Source: a candidate division KSB3 bacterium (GTDB lineage: Bacteria > Moduliflexota > Moduliflexia > Moduliflexales > Moduliflexaceae). From it: DNA of 64,000 nt. The stretch is taken from positions 144,064 through 208,063 of the forward strand of contig PDSJ01000012.1 in the NCBI GenBank assembly GCA_002748425.1, given 5' to 3'. Position 1 is the stretch's first letter; the number at the start of each line of letters is the position of its first letter. The notes below the pieces were generated by a model. The model worked only from the letters and a program-made list of their open reading frames with translations. It did not search any database and was not told the DNA's origin. This document shows, piece by piece, positions 34,543 to 43,179 of this stretch. The translations under genes were made by a program, and so were the position numbers.

Positions 34543-35322
34543 TCAGGCATTGATATTGCGGCGCAGGGTGTCGAAGAAGCGGCAGGCTTCTTCGTAGTCG
34601 CGGTCGCGGATGACATGTTTCAGGAATTCCAGACGTGAGGTGACGTTGTCCAGTTGTTCAAGCGAAAATCCGTTGAACAGGATTTCCGCCAGCAGAGTAT
34701 CGTCCTCTGAGAGCAGGCCCCGCGCAATCGTTAAATGCCGCTTGAAAGTGGTTCCTGGCACAGCCGTATTCTTCATGCAGGCTGCGAAGACCAAACTCGA
34801 CGCAAAAGGCAGACTGAGCGAATAGGCGGTCATCTGATCGTGAGCCGTGAAAGAAAATTCCGTCAGATGCAGCCCGCGTTTTTTGAAAAAGTCCCGAAAG
34901 TATTCTTTGGTATTGGGATCAGACTCGATGATTACGATCGCGTTTTCCTCGTGCAGATCGTCGACATTCGCAAAGGTCGGCCCGAACATTGGATGTAGTG
35001 AGGCATATCTGAACCTGCCTTGTTGATAAAATTTCTGCAAATTACCCTTGACCGAAGCGACATCTACCAGAACGCAATGATCCGGCAGATATGGTGCAGA
35101 ACTCTCAAAGGCTTCGATCGTATGCTGGATGCTGACGGCATTCAACAGTAAATCAGGGGCAAAATCGCGCAAGTCAGCAAAGGCGTGTAATACCTGCATG
35201 CCCCTGCACTGCCTGGTTTTCTCTGGATCAAGATCGAAAACAGCGACTGTATTGCCGTCTTTCTGTAGTTCTTCCGCAAACCATTTTCCCATGTGACCAG
35301 CTCCGATGACAGCAGTCTTCAT
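34543..35322 (-). CDS. tyrA: Prephenate dehydrogenase
   Basis: 259 residues. The Rossmann start KTAVIGAGHMGKWFAEEL has the Gly-x-Gly-x-x-Gly dinucleotide motif. VLVDVASVKGNL and SLHPMFGPTF (His of the active site) are conserved in TyrA. It converts prephenate (or arogenate) to hydroxyphenylpyruvate (or tyrosine) with NAD(P) and is shorter than fused enzymes, with no chorismate mutase or ACT domain. Its ATG overlaps the pheA stop as ATGA, so translation is coupled and the two branch-point enzymes are co-expressed. GGAGG lies 11 nt upstream. Confidence 0.9.
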   Translation of the reverse strand: MKTAVIGAGHMGKWFAEELQKDGNTVAVFDLDPEKTRQCRGMQVLHAFADLRDFAPDLLLNAVSIQHTIEAFESSAPYLPDHCVLVDVASVKGNLQKFYQQGRFRYASLHPMFGPTFANVDDLHEENAIVIIESDPNTKEYFRDFFKKRGLHLTEFSFTAHDQMTAYSLSLPFASSLVFAACMKNTAVPGTTFKRHLTIARGLLSEDDTLLAEILFNGFSLEQLDNVTSRLEFLKHVIRDRDYEEACRFFDTLRRNINA

Positions 35323-36392
35323 TGAGGGGCAACCTCCGTATAGCAACCGAGAAATTTATACATGCTGGTGTTTTCCTGCACCAGTTCCAGCGCGTGTTCC
35401 ACAATTGGATCCTGAATATTGCCTTCAATATCCACGAAAAAGTAATAATTACCCGGATCGCGGCGGTTCGGCAGGGATTCGATTCGAGTCATGCTCAGGC
35501 TGTTTTCAGCAAAGACGCGCAAGCTGTCAAAGAGCGCGCCAGCCTTATGGGCGACTGAAAAAATCATCGAACATTTTGTGCCGCCTTCCGGTTTCGCTTC
35601 CCTGGCAATCACCACAAAGCGGGTTCTGTTTTCGCGGTGGTCCTCGATGTCTTCTTTAATAATTTCCAGGTTATACAGCTCAGCGCAGAGAATGCTTGAA
35701 ATTGCAGCAGAAGCTTTGGGACGTTCGATACTTAACATGCGCGAGGCTCCGGCAGTATCGTAGAACGGATGTGCTTCGAGATTGTTCCGGTGTAAAAAAT
35801 TTCGGCACTGCGTGAGGGCTTGAGGATGTGAATAGACGGTGCGAATTTCACGATGATCAGTCCCGGGCAGGGTCAGCAGGCAATGGTGAATCGGGAGGTT
35901 CACAGCGCCGATAATCTGCAGATCACTGTCGATGAGGAGTTCATTCACGAGTGTAATTGCGCCGCCAAGAGTATTTTCCAGCGGAACGATGCCGAGATCG
36001 AGATGGCCCTGACTGACACCTTCCAACACATCGGCAAATTCCATACACGGAATATACACCAGGTTCGGATCATAGATCCGCGCTGCCACTTCGCTGTTTG
36101 CGCCGTGTTCCCCCTGAAAGCCGACAAGAAGGTGGCCTGCAGCCTGAAGTGCTTTGCTTTCCGTCATTATCCTGCTGAACAGGTCCTGGACCAGCTCAGG
36201 GCTGAGCAGTCCCAGGGCAAGCGCATGGGCGCTGGTGCGCTCGAGGATTTCCTGTTCCCGATCCGGATCGAGAATCGTGTCCTCAGCTTTACATTTTCTG
36301 ATTTTCAAGGCGGTTTCCATACGGGCCTTCAACATTTTCAACAGTTCGAAATCCAGCTGATCGATCTCTTTTCTCAGTTCGTGAATGTCCAT
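35319..36392 (-). CDS. pheA: Chorismate mutase / prephenate dehydratase (P-protein)
   Basis: 357 residues. Chorismate mutase AroQ-type helices occupy residues 1-85 (LRKEIDQLDFELLKMLKARM, DPDREQEILER). The dehydratase domain (90-265) opens GFQGEHGANSEVA and includes PLENTLGGAI and NRTRFVVI (the catalytic Thr-Arg-Phe). A C-terminal ACT domain (~272-350) with RIESLPNRRDPGNYYFFVD resembles the phenylalanine-binding ESRP region, so feedback inhibition is likely. I start at the ATG at 36392; an ATG 45 bp upstream (36437) would add 15 residues without homology. It feeds phenylalanine synthesis and shares prephenate with tyrA. Confidence 0.93.
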   Translation of the reverse strand: MDIHELRKEIDQLDFELLKMLKARMETALKIRKCKAEDTILDPDREQEILERTSAHALALGLLSPELVQDLFSRIMTESKALQAAGHLLVGFQGEHGANSEVAARIYDPNLVYIPCMEFADVLEGVSQGHLDLGIVPLENTLGGAITLVNELLIDSDLQIIGAVNLPIHHCLLTLPGTDHREIRTVYSHPQALTQCRNFLHRNNLEAHPFYDTAGASRMLSIERPKASAAISSILCAELYNLEIIKEDIEDHRENRTRFVVIAREAKPEGGTKCSMIFSVAHKAGALFDSLRVFAENSLSMTRIESLPNRRDPGNYYFFVDIEGNIQDPIVEHALELVQENTSMYKFLGCYTEVAPQ

Positions 36393-36496
36393 ATTTTCGG
36401 TGTGAAAGTGACAACCTGAAACGTGAAATGACTTCATGCTTCACGATTGAGACCTTACGATCCACAGTAGCACGATCTTTTCATAGGTTTACGGGA

Positions 36497-37495
36497 TTAG
36501 ACCTGGCGATATACGCGCGGAACGCGCTGCTCTAACAACATGAAATCCGCGAGAACAATTGCTGTCGCAGCTTCGATGACAACCGGAAGCCGCAGCGCAA
36601 AACAGGTATCGTGGCGGCCTTTGACCACCAGGGTGGTCGGCGTGCCGTCAGGCAAGTGAATTGTATTTTGTGCCCGGCCGATACTTGATGTTGGTTTGAC
36701 GGCCACACGGAAAAAGAGCTCGTTTCCGTTAGTGATGCCGCCGTTCAAGCCCCCGGAATGATTGCTTGCAGTTGTGCCGTGTTTATCCAGAATCGGGTCG
36801 TTACATTGCGACCCTTTCATCCGGGCTGCTGCAAACCCGGCTCCGAACTCAAGCCCGCGAATACCGGGCACGGCAAAAATGATATGAGCCAGCATGGCAC
36901 TGGTTTTATCGAAAAATGGTTCTCCCAGTCCAGGCGGAAGACCGTTCACACGACATTCGATAATTCCGCCGATTGAATCATGGTCCTTCAGGGCATCTTC
37001 GATCGGCTCCTCAATACGGGCGCTGCCGCCGGCTTCCACGACTTCGGCCTGGATGCTGATGCCTTTCAGGATTTTTTTTGCAACCACACCGGCAGCGACC
37101 AGTCCCAGCGTAATACGACCGGAGAAATGACCGCTGCCCCGATAATCGTGTAAACCGCCGAACTTGTGAAAGCTTGTGAAGTCAGCATGTCCTGGACGCG
37201 GGCACTGGCGGATGTTTTCGTAGGCCGAAGAATCAGTATCCGTATTCTCGAACTGAACGATCAGGGGCGCTCCGCTGCTGCGATCGTGAAAGACGCCACT
37301 TTTCAAAAGACCGAGATCGTCTTCCCGCCGGAGCGTGGTGCCTTTGGCCCCGGGTCTGCGGCGTTCCAGATCCGTCCGAAAATCTTCTGGCGTGAGCGGA
37401 ATTCCTGCTGGTACGCCGTCGATAACGACCCCTATACTCTTACCGTGGGATTCGCCAAACAGACTGACACGAAAGATTCGTCCAAAAGAATTCAT
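36497..37495 (-). CDS. aroC: Chorismate synthase
   Basis: 332 residues, slightly shorter than the usual 350-390. Family signatures: FGESHGKSIGVVIDGVPAGI at the start, RRPGAKGTTLRREDD, RPGHADF, DYRGSGHFSGR and, near the end, GRHDTCFALR. It needs reduced FMN and converts EPSP to chorismate, the last shikimate step. It lies between aroA and pheA in the pathway-ordered cluster, with a 22-bp gap to aroA. Confidence 0.95.
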   Translation of the reverse strand: MNSFGRIFRVSLFGESHGKSIGVVIDGVPAGIPLTPEDFRTDLERRRPGAKGTTLRREDDLGLLKSGVFHDRSSGAPLIVQFENTDTDSSAYENIRQCPRPGHADFTSFHKFGGLHDYRGSGHFSGRITLGLVAAGVVAKKILKGISIQAEVVEAGGSARIEEPIEDALKDHDSIGGIIECRVNGLPPGLGEPFFDKTSAMLAHIIFAVPGIRGLEFGAGFAAARMKGSQCNDPILDKHGTTASNHSGGLNGGITNGNELFFRVAVKPTSSIGRAQNTIHLPDGTPTTLVVKGRHDTCFALRLPVVIEAATAIVLADFMLLEQRVPRVYRQV

Positions 37496-37517
37496 TTCTC
37501 AATACGATTCCACATGC

Positions 37518-38765
37518 TTATATCATGACGCGTTCCAAATCATCAAAAAATTCAGGATACGATTTGGCGACGCATTCAGCAGCTTCAATTGTGACACCAC
37601 TGCGCGAGCCAAGTGCAGCGACTGCGCAGGCCATTGCAATTCTATGGTCATTATAGGAATCGATCGTTCCGCCGTCAAGGAAAGTTCTGCCAAGAATTTC
37701 GAGACGGTCGGGATAGCGTTCGAGTGCGGCCCCCATCTTTCGAAATTCCGTCAGGAGAGCCTGCCCGCGATCACTTTCTTTGACGGCCAGACGCTCTGCG
37801 CCGTAGATCACGCTTTTCCCGACGCAGGAGACCGCAAGGGCGACAAGCGCCGGAAATAAATCCGGGCACTCTGTTGCGTCAAATGTAAATCCTGACAGAG
37901 GCGCCTGAGCAACTTCAACATAGTGCTCGCCGACATCCACAGAAGCCCCGGCGCGTCGTAATGCCTCCAGAATTGCCGTATCAGCCTGCAATGAATCGTG
38001 TCTCAGATTGGTGACCCGAATTCTGCCGGCCAGCGCTCCGGCTGTCAGCAGACAGGATGCGCCCGACCAGTCGCCTTCAATCTGATAATCGACCGCCGTA
38101 TATTGCTGAGCGCCCTGGATGAAAAAGCGCTGAAAACGGTCGTGCTCTATGCGAATACCAAAAGTCCTGAGCAGATGCAAGGTCATTTCGACGTAGGGGT
38201 GACTGACCAAGGCAGGCACGATGATCTCTGATCGGCCTTTGCACAGCGGCAGGGCCATCAGCAAACCGCTTAAAAATTGTGAGCTGCCCGAGGCATCAAC
38301 AACCGTCCTTCCAGCCTGCAAAGGGCCCTGAATTGTAAGAGGCTGAACACCGCTGCAGCTGTGGCAGCACACTCCCAGATCCCGTAAGGGCTGCTCGATC
38401 ATTGTCAATGGACGGGACCTGAGAGAACCATGTCCTGTGAGGGTTGTGGGCTCACTGCCAAGGGCGGCGATCGAAGCAAACATCCTGATGCACAGAGCGG
38501 ATTCCCCACAATTCAGGACGGATTGGATCGCTTTGCGCCCGGGGAAGAGCTGAAGCTGTTCAGGGCTGCGCAGCAGCTGAACGCCCAGGGCTTCAACGAC
38601 ACGACAGGCGGCCAGAGCGTCTTCACAGTACGAAGGATGAAGAATCGTATAGGCGTTGTCTGTCAGAGCAGCCACTGCCACTGCCCGCACCATATCGCTT
38701 TTTGACGCGGGCGCGTTGAGCTGGCCGCTGATGCCGGCGGGTCGAATTGTGCGTGTATGTCTCAT
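37518..38765 (-). CDS. aroA: 3-phosphoshikimate 1-carboxyvinyltransferase (EPSP synthase)
   Basis: 415 residues from the ATG at 38765 (the frame stays open upstream into aroK, but those residues are not EPSPS-like). PASKSDMVRA carries the phosphate-binding Lys22, SGSSQFLSGLLMALP and EGDWSGASCLL are the substrate-binding segments, and NDHRIAMACAVAAL is the conserved C-terminal motif. The loop that usually reads Gly-Asn-Ala-Gly-Thr-Ala is NCGESALCIRM here (residues 85-95). It transfers enolpyruvate from PEP to shikimate-3-phosphate. No clear ribosome site. Confidence 0.92.
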   Translation of the reverse strand: MRHTRTIRPAGISGQLNAPASKSDMVRAVAVAALTDNAYTILHPSYCEDALAACRVVEALGVQLLRSPEQLQLFPGRKAIQSVLNCGESALCIRMFASIAALGSEPTTLTGHGSLRSRPLTMIEQPLRDLGVCCHSCSGVQPLTIQGPLQAGRTVVDASGSSQFLSGLLMALPLCKGRSEIIVPALVSHPYVEMTLHLLRTFGIRIEHDRFQRFFIQGAQQYTAVDYQIEGDWSGASCLLTAGALAGRIRVTNLRHDSLQADTAILEALRRAGASVDVGEHYVEVAQAPLSGFTFDATECPDLFPALVALAVSCVGKSVIYGAERLAVKESDRGQALLTEFRKMGAALERYPDRLEILGRTFLDGGTIDSYNDHRIAMACAVAALGSRSGVTIEAAECVAKSYPEFFDDLERVMI

Positions 38766-38832
38766 GGCTGTGTCGTGAGCAGTTATGCGCTTCGCACGCG
38801 CAGCAGAACGCCAGGCGCGTGAGCAGCGCGCC

Positions 38833-39372
38833 TTAGAGTGTTTTTCTTTCATGCTGCTGCGCGAGCGTGGCGATTTCGGCAGCGATTGCTTCCGGGCTTT
38901 TCTCGTCGGTGGAAATGCGATAGTGCGCAGCCCTGCGGTAGAAAGGCTCGCGTTCGGCACAGATTGCTGTCATGTCATCGCGTCGGGACGCCTTTCCCGT
39001 CAAAGACGGCCGGTTTGGGTCTTCCCCGATGCGTTGCAGGCTGTTGCCGATCGACACGTCGAGCCAGAACACGATGCCGGTTTCCCTCAACAGCCGGACA
39101 TTTTCGGGATTGAGCACAACGCCTCCGCCGGTTGCATTGATCGTACCTCTCAGACCCGCGATCTTCCAGGCGACCTGCGTTTCAAGCGCCCGAAAACGAT
39201 CCCAGCCGTCCTGGGCGATAATCTCCGGGATTGTCTTGCCTGCTTCATAGACAATCAGTGCGTCCATCGGGATGAATTCGCGATGAAGCCGGCTGGCGAG
39301 AATGATGCCGATCGTGGTTTTTCCGGAACCACGCATTCCGATTAAAACAATATTTTTTTTCTGTATGTTCAT
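38833..39372 (-). CDS. aroK: Shikimate kinase
   Basis: 179 residues. P-loop GMRGSGKT at residues 12-19, FIPMDALIVYEAGKTIPEII with the Asp that binds shikimate, ATGGGVVLN (Gly-Gly-Gly substrate loop), and a lid region with RPSLTGK. ATP-dependent phosphorylation of shikimate at O3. Located between aroE and aroA, matching its step. Confidence 0.94.
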   Translation of the reverse strand: MNIQKKNIVLIGMRGSGKTTIGIILASRLHREFIPMDALIVYEAGKTIPEIIAQDGWDRFRALETQVAWKIAGLRGTINATGGGVVLNPENVRLLRETGIVFWLDVSIGNSLQRIGEDPNRPSLTGKASRRDDMTAICAEREPFYRRAAHYRISTDEKSPEAIAAEIATLAQQHERKTL

Positions 39373-39468
39373 AGCGTTTTTGACGTGATACGGTCGCAGA
39401 TGTTTGTCACATCACGCAGTTTCGCTACGCCGGAACTCGGGACGACCTTGTCGGATTGCAGAGTCGTT

Positions 39469-40293
39469 TCAGCCTCTTAAGCGTTCTTGAAGAATCGTGC
39501 GCATCAGATCGACCGGCGGCGTTTGTCCGGTCCAGAGTTCAAACTGCGCAAGCGCTTGCAGCAGGAGCATTTCACTGCCTGGCACAACCCGGCATCCCTT
39601 TGCGGCTGCTTCCCGTAACAATCGGGTTTCCAGCGGATTGTAGACCACGTCGTAGACGACCTGTCCGGCGCGTAAGTAAGCAGCGTCTGCAATGGTCATT
39701 TTCTCGTACGGCGGCATTCCCAGCAGGGTAGCATTCACAACAATGTCTGCCTCAGTGATCGTGCTTTTTCGTGACAATGGGCCCCAGTCGCAGCCGAGTT
39801 CAGCGGCCAGAGCTGCTGCCGCACTGCTCCGTTCGCTACGATTGAGGATCGTCAGCGTCCCGCCTTTTTCCGTGATGCCGAAGCCCAGCGCCCGTGCTGC
39901 TCCGCCGGTGCCTGCAATGACCACTTTTTTGTTCCGGATCGGCGTCACAGCCTCCAGGGAGCGCGTGAATCCCAGCCAATCCGTATTATATCCTTGCAGC
40001 AGCCCATCAGTATTGACGACGGTGTTCACTGCGCCGATTTTTTGAGCAATCGGGTCGATGTCGTCAAGATAGCGGATGACTTCAACCTTGTGCGGCATCG
40101 TCACACTGAACCCTCGAACGTTCAAAGCCCGCATGCCGCGCATGGCACCTTCGAGATCATCGACATGAAAGGCCAGATAGACATAATTTAAGGCTAATGC
40201 CTCAAAAGCGGCGTTGTGTATGGCCGGAGATATCGAATGGTTTACTGGTTTTCCAAGGATCCCGCAGAGTCTGGTGTTGACATTTGTCTGCAT
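39469..40293 (-). CDS. aroE: Shikimate dehydrogenase
   Basis: 274 residues. NHSISPAIHNAAF binds shikimate, SVTMPHK has catalytic Lys69, NTDWLGF has Asp105, and VVIAGTGGAARALGFG is the NADP-binding Gly-rich turn followed by NRSERS, which favours NADPH. Reduces 3-dehydroshikimate to shikimate. A 197-bp gap without obvious signals separates it from the sensor kinase gene upstream. Confidence 0.94.
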   Translation of the reverse strand: MQTNVNTRLCGILGKPVNHSISPAIHNAAFEALALNYVYLAFHVDDLEGAMRGMRALNVRGFSVTMPHKVEVIRYLDDIDPIAQKIGAVNTVVNTDGLLQGYNTDWLGFTRSLEAVTPIRNKKVVIAGTGGAARALGFGITEKGGTLTILNRSERSSAAAALAAELGCDWGPLSRKSTITEADIVVNATLLGMPPYEKMTIADAAYLRAGQVVYDVVYNPLETRLLREAAAKGCRVVPGSEMLLLQALAQFELWTGQTPPVDLMRTILQERLRG

Positions 40294-40490
40294 AAGTGTA
40301 TACCGTGTGGACTGCTGCCTGACACGCCGCCATGCCTATCCGCCTGCGATGACAACACAGGAGATGTCATGCAATGAGACGAATATCTGTCAGGCAGAAG
40401 GACCGTAGCGACGGTGTGCGCAGGACGTTGAGCTGAACTTCCCTGCAGCAAGCGCCGCAGAGTCTTTGGGTTAGTGTTCTGCGACCGGAC

Positions 40491-42140
40491 TCAGGTGTCA
40501 ATGTCTGTATCTTTTATCTCGGTGAGTAGAAGCCTGAACCAGAACAGGCTGCCTTGTCCTTGTGTGCTGCTGACCTGTAACGTGCTTCCCATCAGGTGGA
40601 GTAAGCGCTGACAGAGCGTCAAACCCAGACCCGGGCCTTCCGTGTAAAGACGAGATCCAGCGTATTGTGAGAACGGCGTAAAAATTTTCTCTCGCTGTTC
40701 CGGCGGAATCCCGACTCCGGTATCCTCGACCTCGAAGCAGATCGCAAGCTGCCGGGACGCCGCTGATGCGGAATCAGGCTCGTGGTCGGCAGCGCGTCGC
40801 ACCCGAAAGCTCACCATCCCCTCTTCGGTGAATTTCACAGCGTTCCCAAGGAGATTAAACAAGACCTGCCGCAGTCGCATTGCATCACCATGAAATGCGT
40901 AGAGCAAGCCTGGGGATTTTTCGTACTCAAAATGCAGCCCCTTTTTACGGGTTTCAAGCTGAACCATATGAATCAACGGCTTCAGAATGTCGGATAAATA
41001 AAAGGCGGTTTCTTGGAGCTTCAGCTTTTCAGCTTCGAGCTTTGAAAGATCCAGGATATCATTGAGCAGGATCAGAAGGTGCTCTCCACTAGTTCGGATG
41101 ATGTCAATTTGTGCTCTCTGCTCTTCATTCAGCTGAGGATCGCACTGCAGAATCTGGGCGTAACCGAGTATGCCGTTCAGAGGCGTGCGTAGCTCATGAC
41201 TCATATTGGCAACAAAGGCGCTTTTGGCGATGTTGGCGGCTTCGGCGAGATCTTTCGATTGAAGGGCATTTTCTTTGGCCTGCCTCAGATTTTCTTCAAT
41301 ACATTTGCGCTCGTAAATTTCCTGTTCCAGTTTTGCCGTGCGTTTTGCGACAAGTTCTTCAAGCTGGTTTTTATAGTTTTCTGAGGCAACTTCAGCCTCT
41401 TTACGCTTTGTAATATCCGTAAAAAAGACCAATATCGCCGGACGTTCTTCCCATTCAATCTGGATCGCCCGGAACTCGACCCATTTCGTGGAACCGTCTT
41501 TCAGCACGATTCTTGCGGGATAAGATGACGGAAGTTCTTCTCCCTGCAGACGCCGTGTATGAGAGTCTTTGACCATGTCGAGATCATCTGGATGAATAAA
41601 ATTCAGGAACTTGGCAGAGCGTAATTCAGTCTGTGAATAGCCTGATAAATTGGCGACTCTGGAGTTGGTAAATTTCAGCACGTCATCCTGGACCACGGCA
41701 ATGGCATCGTCTGCAAGCTCTACCAGCTGACGGTATTTTTCTTCGTTTTTTCGCAGTCCTTCGTCTATTTCATGTTTATAGAGCGCCATTTCAATGTTGG
41801 CACGGAGCTCGTTTTTCTGAAATGGTTTCATGAGAAACCCAAACGGTTCGGAGGTTTTGGCTTGCGCAAGAAGCTGCGGGGCTGTGGTCGCTGTCAGGTA
41901 AATCACGGGGGTGCGAAATTCAGAGCGGATTTCCGAGGCGGCTTCGATTCCTGTCTTCTCGCCTCTCAGCATGATATCCATTAAAATAAGGTCAAAGGGC
42001 TGACTTCGGACAAGACTAAGCGCTTCCTCAGCGGATTGTACTCTTCCATTCACCAGATAGCCCAGATCTTCCAGCTGGGTTTGTAAGTCCATCGCCGTGA
42101 TGAACTCGTCCTCTACGATCAGCACTCTGGGTTTTTTCAT
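40491..42140 (-). CDS. Hybrid histidine kinase REC-PAS-HisKA-HATPase inside the aro cluster
   Basis: 549 residues, no membrane segment. Receiver domain at 4-120 with acidic pair Glu10-Asp11 and phosphoacceptor Asp55 in LILMDIMLRG; Lys in GFLMKPFQK. A PAS domain (~133-250, HPDDLDMVKDSH, ending FTDITKRKEAE) is followed by a coiled-coil linker, HisKA with His315 (FVANMSHELRTPLNG) and HATPase_c with DTGVGIPPEQREKIF and GPGLGLTLCQ. Start at 42140 has GGAG about 6 nt upstream. Unlike the kinase at 17.6 kb its receiver is intact. It sits in the middle of the aromatic biosynthesis cluster, but a role there is unproven; the aroD terminator separates it from aroD. Confidence 0.88.
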   Translation of the reverse strand: MKKPRVLIVEDEFITAMDLQTQLEDLGYLVNGRVQSAEEALSLVRSQPFDLILMDIMLRGEKTGIEAASEIRSEFRTPVIYLTATTAPQLLAQAKTSEPFGFLMKPFQKNELRANIEMALYKHEIDEGLRKNEEKYRQLVELADDAIAVVQDDVLKFTNSRVANLSGYSQTELRSAKFLNFIHPDDLDMVKDSHTRRLQGEELPSSYPARIVLKDGSTKWVEFRAIQIEWEERPAILVFFTDITKRKEAEVASENYKNQLEELVAKRTAKLEQEIYERKCIEENLRQAKENALQSKDLAEAANIAKSAFVANMSHELRTPLNGILGYAQILQCDPQLNEEQRAQIDIIRTSGEHLLILLNDILDLSKLEAEKLKLQETAFYLSDILKPLIHMVQLETRKKGLHFEYEKSPGLLYAFHGDAMRLRQVLFNLLGNAVKFTEEGMVSFRVRRAADHEPDSASAASRQLAICFEVEDTGVGIPPEQREKIFTPFSQYAGSRLYTEGPGLGLTLCQRLLHLMGSTLQVSSTQGQGSLFWFRLLLTEIKDTDIDT

Positions 42141-42537
42141 GAGCTCTCCATGCCTTGTGAAGCGAACGGTTCGAGCGCAAATTTTGCGTGCTTCCCGAAA
42201 AGGTATTGGCAGGGCGCAATAAGATACGGGCACAGCTTTCATGAAATGCCCGCTTAGTGGTATGCAGGTCTCTGAGACAGGCAGAGCAATTTTTCTGTAG
42301 CACGATCATCGTCAGCTTCTGGCAAGCCGGTGGCATGAGATTCGATCTCAGTATGACCGCGTGTCTTCACAGAATTGGTCTCCATCGCTCTTTGAGGATA
42401 CACACCAGTCATGGTAATAAAAAACGTGCGATGAAAAATAATTTCTGTCAAGAAAAAATTGACGGGAAGAAGCAAAAAGAGGGCAGACTGGAGTTGTTGG
42501 AGAGCCTGCCAGTCTTTTTGGGCAGCGTTTTCAGCAC
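42141..42537. other. Gap between aroD and the kinase gene, 397 bp
   Basis: Contains the terminator just after aroD (42474-42515). The rest holds no convincing gene; ORFs on both strands here are short, lack ribosome sites and have no recognisable domains. A minus-strand TTGACA near 42446 has no -10 at proper distance. Confidence 0.5.
42474..42515 (-). terminator. Intrinsic terminator after aroD
   Basis: Perfect seven-base-pair arms AGACTGG / CCAGTCT, followed on the minus strand by GCCC and TCTTTTT. The plus strand also has a T-run after the stem, so it could work in both directions. It splits the cluster into aroF-aroB-aroD and a downstream unit. Confidence 0.7.
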
Positions 42538-43179
42538 TTAGATGCGCTCGAAGTGCTGCCACAGCTCTTCGATGTCTTGTTGGCGCATTTGGCCTGCTGC
42601 CGTTGCTTTCCCAGCAGCAAACGACGCAAAGGTACACAGACCGCCTAGCAGCGGTGCTGCCACACGGCTTATCCTGCCTTGTTCTCCCATGCCGACCACC
42701 AGCAGTGAGAGATCCGAGTCGAGCAGGCCGAGCAGGCGGGCATTATCTCGCGGAGAGCTGACCATGCAGGCCACTTTGATAATATCTGCGTGACATTCCG
42801 AACAGCGGCGAATCACGCGCTCCAGTTCTTCGCGCTGCGGTGTTTTTTCAAAATCGTGGAACGAGATAATGACCTGGCAGCCTTTTGCGTTGGCGGCCCG
42901 GATAAGCTCGTGTTTCAGGCCGTCATCAGCGTCAACTTCAATATCAACATAGCTTGCTCCGGACGTTATGGCCAGCAGGAGCAATTGTCGACGACGTTCC
43001 GCTGCATATTTTCCCGGGCGGCACGTGGCGATCGTTCGGCAATCCGATGAAAAAATACGGATGATTTCTTCTTCTGAGAGTTCCAGCAAATCCAGACGTA
43101 TTTCGACGAAGTCCAGCGTGCTGACGGCGTTCAGGCATTCGTCGAATGGCATCTTCGCAACGGCAGTACAGATCTTCAT
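42538..43179 (-). CDS. aroD: 3-dehydroquinate dehydratase, type I
   Basis: 213 residues, a type I (class I aldolase-like) enzyme. VEIRLDLLE near residue 25 is the substrate-binding motif, ISFHDFEKTP has catalytic His108, and DIIKVACM has Schiff-base Lys135. VVGMGEQGRISRVAAPLLGG binds the substrate carboxylate. Converts dehydroquinate to dehydroshikimate with syn elimination. Its ATG overlaps the aroB stop (ATGA), so they are translationally coupled. Confidence 0.94.
   Translation of the reverse strand: MKICTAVAKMPFDECLNAVSTLDFVEIRLDLLELSEEEIIRIFSSDCRTIATCRPGKYAAERRRQLLLLAITSGASYVDIEVDADDGLKHELIRAANAKGCQVIISFHDFEKTPQREELERVIRRCSECHADIIKVACMVSSPRDNARLLGLLDSDLSLLVVGMGEQGRISRVAAPLLGGLCTFASFAAGKATAAGQMRQQDIEELWQHFERI

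Noticed and set aside
42254..42637. 127-codon minus-strand ORF overlapping the end of aroD
   Set aside because: Overlaps aroD in another frame and reads through the aroD terminator stem; no domain.
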